Shown here one piece after another: positions 1-5,570 of a DNA stretch of 7,158 nt. The translations under genes and the position numbers were made by a program. The notes beneath the pieces were generated by a model. The model was not told where the DNA came from and searched no databases. It saw only the letters and a program-made list of their open reading frames with translations. Positions within the stretch are counted from its first letter, which is position 1; every line of letters begins with the position of its first letter. This stretch comes from Armatimonadota bacterium (GTDB lineage Bacteria > Armatimonadota > Zipacnadia > Zipacnadales > VGFC01): assembly GCA_016869015.1 (NCBI GenBank), contig VGFB01000198.1, forward strand, positions 1-7,158, written 5' to 3'.

Positions 1-116
1 ATGCTGAGAAGCTCGACTTCGCGCTAGAGCCCGATTCGCCGCTGGCGCAGGGCGGCGCCTTCCGGCCGATCCCCTTCGACGAGATCGGGCTTTACGACGA
101 CGACTTGCGCCGCTAG
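1..116 (+). CDS. C-terminal end of a right-handed beta-helix protein (5' truncated by window)
   Basis: Only the last 37 codons are visible, read from base 3 to the TAG at 114-116. The tail reads FRPIPFDEIGLYDDDLRR. From general knowledge, tails of this kind (a 'DSPA..GF.PIPF..IGLY.D.LR' pattern) end many secreted right-handed parallel beta-helix or pectate-lyase-like proteins in Planctomycetota, Lentisphaerota and Armatimonadota. The preceding LEPDSPLAQGG matches the same pattern, with 'DSP' in the last beta-helix turn. The catalytic or binding part lies outside the window, so substrate and activity cannot be stated. The next gene starts 24 bases downstream on the same strand, so the two are probably co-transcribed. 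The family call rests on a short motif and is moderately sure. Confidence 0.6.
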   Translation, partial: AEKLDFALEPDSPLAQGGAFRPIPFDEIGLYDDDLRR

Positions 117-127
117 AAAGGCGTGCC

Positions 128-134
128 AAGGAGG
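128..134 (+). promoter_or_regulatory. Ribosome binding site deciding the start at 141
   Basis: AAGGAGG is a near-perfect Shine-Dalgarno sequence, six bases before the ATG at 141. It lies downstream of the in-frame GTG at 123, so it supports ATG 141 rather than the longer GTG start. The shorter start also gives a cleaner signal peptide. Confidence 0.85.
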
Positions 135-140
135 CGAGCC

Positions 141-2144
141 ATGTTCGTGCGCAACGTGCTGACGCTACTGCTCTGCAGTCTCGCGGCCGGCGCAGGCGCC
201 GCTACCTACAAGGTGACCAATACGGGCAACGCGGGCGCCGGCAGCCTCCGATGGGCGATCAACAGCGCGAACGCCAACCCCGGCGCCCACACCATTACCT
301 TCGACGCCTCCCTTGGGGGCGCCGCCATTCAGCCCACGATCTCGCTTCCGGCGCTCGCCCGCGCGGGCGTCTCCATCGACGGCGACCTCAACAACGACGG
401 CCAGCCCGATGCCTGGCTCGACGGCGGTCTGCAGCCGGCGGGCTCGGGGCTCGTGATCGAGGGGAATGCGACCCAAATCACCGGCCTCGCCGTAACGCGT
501 TTCCCCAAGTACGGTGTCGTGTTGTCGGCCGTCGACAACTGCCGCGTCCGCTCGTGCCACCTCGGCGTCAGCCTCGACAGCACGCAGGCGCTGCCTAACC
601 GCGAGGCCGATCTGGCGCTCTGGCAGGCCGACTACAACGTGATCGGCGGCAGCGCCCCCACGGCGCACAACGTGATCGCCGGCGGGAACACCGCCGCCAT
701 GGGGGATGCCGCGGGCCTCTACGTCGTCAACTCGCACTACAACACGATCGCCGGCAACTACATCGGCCTCCGGCGCAACGGACTGACCGCCCTCGGCAGC
801 CCGGGGAGGATGGGCCTCCTGATGTCGGTGGAGGCCGCGTTCTCCCCTTCGGGAGAGACATCGACGCTCGAGGCTCCGGCGGGCACCATGACCTGCAGCG
901 ACAACACCATCGGGAGCACCGATCCGGCTGGACGCAACGTGATCGGGGCGGTGCACACCGGCATGGAGCTCCGGGCGGCGGAGCGCAACACGATCCGGGG
1001 CAACTTCCTGGGCCTGGGCAAGGACGGCAATGCGGCGGTGCCGCTCCAGTCGACCGGCCTCCTCCTGAGGCAGGGGGCGGCCAACAACGTCATCGGCGGC
1101 GGCACCCACGCGGCCAGGAACGTGTTCTCCACGAATGACGTCGGCCTCGAGTTCCGGGACGCGGGCACGGTCTCGAACCGGGTCTATCGCAACTACCTCG
1201 GCCTGAACGCCTCGGGCACGGCCGAGCGCCCTCTGGCCGTGGGCATCCGTGTCAGCGATGACGCCGGCGCGCAGACGATCGGCGGCAGCACGGCGGACTA
1301 CTGCAATCACTTCGTCCCCAACGCCTCAGCCACGACGTTTGGCGTCACCCTCAGCACGGCCGGCGATGGCGCCACGATCCGCAACAACCGCTTCGGCGTG
1401 CGCCCGGACGGCCAGAACGCTGCCGTGCTGCTGGACTACGCCATCGCCGTGGGCAACGTTCAGGCCACGATCACCCAGAACCTCGTCGCTCGCTCGAGGG
1501 TGGGCATCGACGTCGGCGGCCCCAGCGGCGACGCGCGGGTCTACGGCAATACCTTCCGCAGTTGCGGCCGCGCCGTCCGCGTCACCAACCTCGCCGCCTG
1601 CTTCCTGGGCAACCTGAACAACGCGAACAGCACGGACAACGGCGACAACACCTTCGCCACGAGCAACACCTGGCACGTCGACAACCGGACCTCGAACGCC
1701 ATCCGCGCTGAGGGCAACGCGTGGGGCACGACGGTCGCCGCGCAGATCGACGCGAAGATCTACGACCAGCTCGACGACGCCTCCTGCGGCCGGGTCGACT
1801 ACGTCCCGCTCCAGGGCGGAGGCACGCCGACCGGCAGCCCCGGGGACGCCCTCCTCGCGGTAACAGGGGCCGTCGCGCAGCCGACGGCCCGGGGCGCCGA
1901 GATCGCGTTCAACCTCACCGCCCCCGCCGCGGTGACCGTGGAGGTGCTGAACCTGGGCGGCCGCGTTGTGGCGGTGCTGCAGGAAGCCCGGACCGCCGGG
2001 CCCGGCCTTCAGCGCGTCGCGTGGACCGGTCGCACACACCAGGGCACGGCGGCTCCTGCGGGCGCCTACCTCGTCCGCATCGTGGCCCGGAATGCCGCCG
2101 GGCGCCAGGCGAGCGCGCTGGCAGCCGCGCGCCTCGAGAGGTAG
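141..2144 (+). CDS. Secreted right-handed beta-helix repeat protein with C-terminal FlgD-like Ig domain
   Basis: The 667-residue product starts at ATG 141. Residues 1-20 form a signal peptide: MFVR, a hydrophobic stretch LTLLLCSLAAG, and likely cleavage after AGAGA. The mature start TYKVTNTGNAGAGSLRWAI is the usual opening of 'GSLR.AI..AN' beta-helix proteins. Residues about 166-430 carry repeated asparagine-rich coils (NVIGG, NTIAGNYIGL, NTIRGNFLGL, NVIGGG, NYLGL). The helix appears to close near N526-W528-G529, followed by a 'IYD.LDD...G.VDY.PL' segment common at the end of such helices. Residues about 571-667 look like a FlgD-type Ig fold (EIAFNLTAPAAVTVEVLNLGG, then APAGAYLVRI), often found at C-termini of exported proteins and sometimes linked to surface attachment. 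No lyase active site is obvious, so binding, structural and enzymatic roles all remain possible. The gene sits between another beta-helix gene and a GH95 glycosidase and probably acts outside the cytoplasm on the same glycan. Confidence 0.85.
   Translation: MFVRNVLTLLLCSLAAGAGAATYKVTNTGNAGAGSLRWAINSANANPGAHTITFDASLGGAAIQPTISLPALARAGVSIDGDLNNDGQPDAWLDGGLQPAGSGLVIEGNATQITGLAVTRFPKYGVVLSAVDNCRVRSCHLGVSLDSTQALPNREADLALWQADYNVIGGSAPTAHNVIAGGNTAAMGDAAGLYVVNSHYNTIAGNYIGLRRNGLTALGSPGRMGLLMSVEAAFSPSGETSTLEAPAGTMTCSDNTIGSTDPAGRNVIGAVHTGMELRAAERNTIRGNFLGLGKDGNAAVPLQSTGLLLRQGAANNVIGGGTHAARNVFSTNDVGLEFRDAGTVSNRVYRNYLGLNASGTAERPLAVGIRVSDDAGAQTIGGSTADYCNHFVPNASATTFGVTLSTAGDGATIRNNRFGVRPDGQNAAVLLDYAIAVGNVQATITQNLVARSRVGIDVGGPSGDARVYGNTFRSCGRAVRVTNLAACFLGNLNNANSTDNGDNTFATSNTWHVDNRTSNAIRAEGNAWGTTVAAQIDAKIYDQLDDASCGRVDYVPLQGGGTPTGSPGDALLAVTGAVAQPTARGAEIAFNLTAPAAVTVEVLNLGGRVVAVLQEARTAGPGLQRVAWTGRTHQGTAAPAGAYLVRIVARNAAGRQASALAAARLER
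636..1430 (+). repeat. Protein-level coil repeats of the beta-helix domain
   Basis: Four related units are visible inside the beta-helix gene, beginning at residues N166, N255, N316 and Q378. Each opens with N-[VT]-I-G-[GS]. About 28-35 residues later each has a second motif, N-T-I-x-G-N-[YF]-[IL]-G-L-x-x-x-G or a looser version, at N201, N283, N346 and A411. Unit spacing is 89, 61 and 62 residues. The first unit is longer because of a Ser/Thr/Ala-rich insert around residues 231-253. This is divergence at protein level, not a recent DNA repeat. Confidence 0.7.
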
Positions 2145-2146
2145 GA
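2143..2146 (+). promoter_or_regulatory. Probable ribosome binding site overlapping the previous stop codon
   Basis: AGGA overlaps the TAG stop at 2142-2144 and lies seven bases before the ATG at 2154. A second GGAG at 2149-2152 is only one base from the start and probably too close. The site supports coupled translation of the beta-helix and GH95 genes. The in-frame TAG means no earlier start is possible except the three codons GAT CGG AGC, none of which is a start codon. Confidence 0.6.
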
Positions 2147-2153
2147 TCGGAGC

Positions 2154-4976
2154 ATGGTCTGGCTCCTCGCCGCCCTCCTGCCACTGCCGTCGGCGGACGC
2201 TCAGGCCGACTGGTCGCCCATCCGGGCTCCCGGCGCCTGGGAGGCCTCGGGCGTCAACGGGCTGCGGGAGCACGACGGCTTCGCCTGGTACCTCTGCGCG
2301 GCGGTCATTCCAGCCCAATGGGCCGGCCTCCCGCTGCGGCTCTCGCTCGGGGCCATCGACGACTGCGACGAGGTCTTCCTCGACGGCGCCCTCATCGGGC
2401 GCACCGGCGACATGCCGCCTCAGTACCGCGGCCTCTCCGGGCCGCAACGGCACTACGAGATCGCGCCGAACCGCCTCGACCCCGGGCGAGCCGCCACGCT
2501 GGCGGCCCGCGTCTACGACGGCGGCGGAGCGGGAGGGCTCGTCCGCGGCCCGCTCCGGATCGACTGCGAGCGCGGCTGGATGTCGCTGGAGGGGACCTGG
2601 CTCATCCGAGCCGGCGATGACCCCGCATGGGCGCAGACCGGAGCGACGTCCAGCGCGATGTTGCAGCAAGCCACGTTCACGGAGGCCACGGTGACTCCCG
2701 AGTTCACGGCCGAGGCGCAGCGGCCCGATGGCGATCTTGTGCTCTGGTACCGCCGCCCCGCGCAGGAGTGGGTCGAGGCGCTGCCCATCGGCAGCGGCCG
2801 ACTGGGCGCGATGGTCTTCGGCGGGGTCCCTGAAGAGCGCATCCAGTTCAACGAGGACACGCTTTGGCAGGGCAAGCCGCACGAGTACCGCCACGAGGGC
2901 GCGGCGCGCCTTCTCCCTGAGATCCGGGGTCTGCTCTTCGAGGGCCGGCAGGCCGAAGCCGAGGATCTCGCCATGCGCGAGTTCATGAGCGTCCCTCTTG
3001 GTCAGATGGCCTACCAGCCGTTCGGCGATCTGTGGCTGCGGTTCCCGGACGTGAGCGAGGTCGAGGGCTACCGCCGCGATCTGGATCTCGACTCCGCGGT
3101 CGCCACCACCACCTACCGAGCGGGCGAGACGACGTACACCCGCCAGGTCTTTGCCGGCCATCCGGACCGGGCCGTCGTCGTTCGGGTCTCCGCCGATCGG
3201 CCCGCCGCCGTCGACCTCACCGTTCGCCTCACCAGTCCTCACCCTTCCGCGCAGACCCGCGCCGTGGATGCCCGCACCCTCGCCGTCGCCGGGCAGGTCC
3301 AACCCGATGGCCTCCGGTTCGAGGCGCGCGTGTCCGTACAGGCAGAGGGCGGGGCGGTGCAGGCCGACGGAGAGGCGTTGCGCGTCCAAGGCGCGGACGC
3401 CGTGACGCTCCGGCTCGTGGCGGCCACCAGCTTCCTCAACTTCCGCGACATCGGCGCCGACCCCGCGGCACGCTGCGCCGAGGACCTGCAACGGGCCGAG
3501 GCCCGTGGCTTCGCGGCGCTGCTCGACCGACACATGGACGACCACCGGTCCCTCTTCCGCCGCGTCGCCCTTGACCTTGGACGAACCGACTCCGCCGACC
3601 TGCCGACCAATGAGCGACTGGGGGTCGTGGCTCGGCAGCCCGACCCGGCCCTCGCCGCGCTCTTTTTCCAGTACGGGCGCTACCTGTTGATCGCCAGCAG
3701 TCGCCCCGGCGACCAGCCCGCCAACCTCCAGGGCGTCTGGAACCAGGAGCTTGACCCGCCGTGGGGCAGCAAGTGGACCACCAACATCAACACGGAGATG
3801 AACTACTGGCCGGCGGAGACCGCGAACCTCTCCGAGTGTCACGAGCCGCTCTTCGACCTCATCGACGGCCTCGTGCAGACCGGGCGGAACACGGCGCGGG
3901 CACACTACGACTGCGACGGCTGGGTCTTCCACCACAACGCCGATCTGTGGCGCGGCTCCGCGCCCATCAACCACTCGAACCACGGCATCTGGGTCTCCGG
4001 CAGCGGGTGGCTCTGCCGGCACCTGTGGGAGCGGTATCTGTTCACTCTCGATGAGGGCTTCCTGCGTCGGCGCGCGTACCCGATCATGCGCGAGGCCGCG
4101 CTCTTCTACTCTCAGTTCCTCAGCGAGGACCCCAAAACCCGATGGCTGATCAGCACGCCGTCGAACTCACCGGAGATCGGCGGCCTCGTCGCCGGTCCGA
4201 CAATGGACCACCAGATCATCCGCAGTCTGTTTGACGCGACCATCGAGGCCGCGCGGATTCTGGGCGTGGATGCCCAGTTCGCGGCGCGGTTGGCGGAGCT
4301 CCGGGGGCGGATCGCGCCCAACCAGATCGGCAGGTACGGGCAGCTTCAGGAGTGGCTCGAGGACCGAGACGACCCGCACGAGCAGCACCGCCACGTCTCC
4401 CACCTCTGGGGCCTGCATCCCGGCGCGGAGATCACCCCCCGTCGCGCGCCGGAACTCGCTGCCGCGGCGAAGCAGTCCCTGCTGTTCCGCGGCGATGGCG
4501 GCACGGGCTGGAGCAAGGCCTGGAAGATCAACTTCTGGGCCCGCCTGCTCGACGGAGATCACGCCCACAAGATGCTGATCGAGGCGCTGGCGGGCAACAC
4601 CCTGCCCAACCTCTTTGACACCCACCCGCCCTTCCAGATTGACGGCAACTTCGGCGCCACGTCGGGAATCGCGGAGATGCTGCTCCAGAGCCATGACGGG
4701 GAGATCAGCCTGCTGCCCGCGCTCCCCGCGGCGTGGTCGAGCGGCGCCGCCTCCGGTCTCTGCGCCCGAGGAGGCCATGTGGTCGACCTCGCGTGGAGCG
4801 CGGGGGCTCTCACATCGGTCACCATCCACTCTCGCCGCGACGGCCCCTGCCGCGTGCGCCCGCCGCAGGCCTCGCGGCTCCACGTGCCAGGCGGCCGCAC
4901 CGATGAGGACGGCGTCCTGGAGTTCACGGCGCGGGAGGGACAGACACACTCGCTGACGGTGAGCAGGCGAGGCTGA
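2154..4976 (+). CDS. GH95 family glycoside hydrolase (alpha-L-fucosidase / alpha-L-galactosidase) with N-terminal jelly-roll domain
   Basis: The 940-residue product is close to the usual 750-850 residues of GH95 plus an extra N-terminal domain. A short hydrophobic leader (MVWLLAALLPLPSADAQA) suggests export, though it lacks the usual positive charge. Residues about 19-165 resemble a galactose-binding-like beta-sandwich, with GAIDDCDEVFLDG at 66-78. GH95 proper starts near residue 195 (LVLWYRRPA, then ALPIGSGRLGAMVFGG at 209-224). The (alpha/alpha)6 barrel holds the family motifs: TNINTEMNYWPAE, giving N544 and N546; TPSNSPE, giving E674; RHVSHLWGLHPG; and FQIDGNFG, giving D830. In Bifidobacterium bifidum AfcA the equivalent residues are a general acid Glu and an Asn/Asn/Asp set that activates water for inverting hydrolysis. 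All four are present, so the enzyme should be active. It would remove terminal alpha-linked L-fucose or L-galactose. T542, two residues before N544, bears on that choice (see findings). The gene is probably translated with the beta-helix gene just upstream. Confidence 0.93.
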   Translation: MVWLLAALLPLPSADAQADWSPIRAPGAWEASGVNGLREHDGFAWYLCAAVIPAQWAGLPLRLSLGAIDDCDEVFLDGALIGRTGDMPPQYRGLSGPQRHYEIAPNRLDPGRAATLAARVYDGGGAGGLVRGPLRIDCERGWMSLEGTWLIRAGDDPAWAQTGATSSAMLQQATFTEATVTPEFTAEAQRPDGDLVLWYRRPAQEWVEALPIGSGRLGAMVFGGVPEERIQFNEDTLWQGKPHEYRHEGAARLLPEIRGLLFEGRQAEAEDLAMREFMSVPLGQMAYQPFGDLWLRFPDVSEVEGYRRDLDLDSAVATTTYRAGETTYTRQVFAGHPDRAVVVRVSADRPAAVDLTVRLTSPHPSAQTRAVDARTLAVAGQVQPDGLRFEARVSVQAEGGAVQADGEALRVQGADAVTLRLVAATSFLNFRDIGADPAARCAEDLQRAEARGFAALLDRHMDDHRSLFRRVALDLGRTDSADLPTNERLGVVARQPDPALAALFFQYGRYLLIASSRPGDQPANLQGVWNQELDPPWGSKWTTNINTEMNYWPAETANLSECHEPLFDLIDGLVQTGRNTARAHYDCDGWVFHHNADLWRGSAPINHSNHGIWVSGSGWLCRHLWERYLFTLDEGFLRRRAYPIMREAALFYSQFLSEDPKTRWLISTPSNSPEIGGLVAGPTMDHQIIRSLFDATIEAARILGVDAQFAARLAELRGRIAPNQIGRYGQLQEWLEDRDDPHEQHRHVSHLWGLHPGAEITPRRAPELAAAAKQSLLFRGDGGTGWSKAWKINFWARLLDGDHAHKMLIEALAGNTLPNLFDTHPPFQIDGNFGATSGIAEMLLQSHDGEISLLPALPAAWSSGAASGLCARGGHVVDLAWSAGALTSVTIHSRRDGPCRVRPPQASRLHVPGGRTDEDGVLEFTAREGQTHSLTVSRRG

Positions 4977-5034
4977 GCCCGGCGGCGAAGTGGCAATCGA
5001 CGACGGCGGCCTTGACCGCGGCGGCTCTTGGAGA

Positions 5035-5040
5035 GGGAGG
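5035..5040 (+). promoter_or_regulatory. Ribosome binding site for the gene at 5048
   Basis: GGGAGG, within a longer GA-rich run from 5030, lies seven bases before ATG 5048. It picks that ATG over the in-frame TTG at 5012, which would put the purine run inside the gene. The 71-base gap from 4977 to 5047 otherwise shows no clear promoter or hairpin. Confidence 0.75.
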
Positions 5041-5047
5041 CCCCTTG

Positions 5048-5539
5048 ATGCCCGGCGCGCACGTCGACCCCGTGGAGCGGCACCTACCCAAGTGCGAGCC
5101 CCGCGGGACGATCCTGGTGATCTCCGACTACCGGCCGCTCAACCTGGGGCACGCCGCGGCCCTGGTGCGCCGGGGCTATGCGGTCTACACCGCCGTGACG
5201 TGCACCGACGTGCCGCGCGTCTTTGAGCGCTTCGACGTGGGACAGGTCGATCTCGTGGTCTTTGCCTCCCTCGTGCACGGCTGGCACCATCGGGAGGCCG
5301 AAGCGCGCCCGGCGGGCATCCCCGAGGCCACCGACGGCGACTGGCAGACCCGCAACATGGTCCAGGCCTTGGAGGCCATAGGAGGGCGGCAGGGAACCTG
5401 CCCTCGCGCGCTGATCGCCTTGGAGCTGATGGAATACGGCTGGTACAAGATCACCGCCGAGACGCTCGCCGCCGCCGGCATCGACTTCCAGACCTACTCC
5501 GTCAGCAACCCCCAAGGGATCGTGCAGTTCATGCCGTAG
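5048..5539 (+). CDS. Small hypothetical protein with degenerate receiver-like (flavodoxin-type) fold
   Basis: The 163-residue product has no signal peptide or membrane segment, so it is probably cytoplasmic. I do not recognise the family by name. The hydrophobicity pattern suggests a receiver-like alternating beta/alpha fold: strand 1 TILVISDYR (21-29), strand 2 AVYTAV (45-50), strand 3 VDLVVFASLV (67-76), strand 4 RALIALELM (120-128) and strand 5 DFQTYSV (146-152), with helices between. Against a normal CheY-like receiver, S26-D27 replaces the acidic pair, A73/S74 stands where the phosphorylated Asp should be, and S153-N154-P155 replaces the Lys-Pro motif after strand 5. If the fold is right, it cannot be phosphorylated in the usual way. 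A histidine-rich loop (HGWHH, 77-81) follows strand 3, and the loop to the next helix is longer than in typical receivers. It could instead be another Rossmann-like domain. No output domain is present. It follows the GH95 gene by 71 bases on the same strand and faces the HEAT gene tail to tail. Confidence 0.7.
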   Translation: MPGAHVDPVERHLPKCEPRGTILVISDYRPLNLGHAAALVRRGYAVYTAVTCTDVPRVFERFDVGQVDLVVFASLVHGWHHREAEARPAGIPEATDGDWQTRNMVQALEAIGGRQGTCPRALIALELMEYGWYKITAETLAAAGIDFQTYSVSNPQGIVQFMP

Positions 5540-5570
5540 ACCCCGACGCGTTTCCCTCCCGGCCTTCCCG

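Noticed and set aside
123..140. GTG at 123 as the start of the beta-helix gene
   Set aside because: The strong AAGGAGG at 128-134 would lie inside the gene, and ATG 141 gives correct spacing and a cleaner signal peptide.
165..1310. A 381-codon minus-strand open frame opposite the beta-helix gene
   Set aside because: It mirrors the real gene's repeats, has no fold-like pattern, and has no convincing ribosome binding site. It is a shadow of the plus-strand gene.
1721..2620. A 299-codon plus-strand frame bridging the beta-helix and GH95 genes
   Set aside because: Its product is almost entirely Arg, Gly, Pro and Ala. It overlaps two well-supported genes in another frame.
1326..4022. An 898-codon open frame on the minus strand, opposite most of the GH95 gene and the end of the beta-helix gene
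   Set aside because: The plus-strand frames carry clear family motifs across this whole stretch. The antisense translation is low-complexity, rich in Arg, Gly, Ala and Val, without recognisable domains, and is what codon bias in G+C-rich DNA produces on the opposite strand.
4167..4949. A 260-codon minus-strand open frame opposite the 3' part of the GH95 gene
   Set aside because: It lies antisense to the catalytic motifs of GH95, and its translation shows no domain.
5012..5047. TTG at 5012 as the start of the receiver-like gene
   Set aside because: A good ribosome binding site at 5035-5040 sits seven bases before ATG 5048, and the extra residues add nothing recognisable.
5540..5570. A shared terminator between the convergent genes
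   Set aside because: The 31 bases are C-rich but form no clear stem-loop followed by a T run on either strand.
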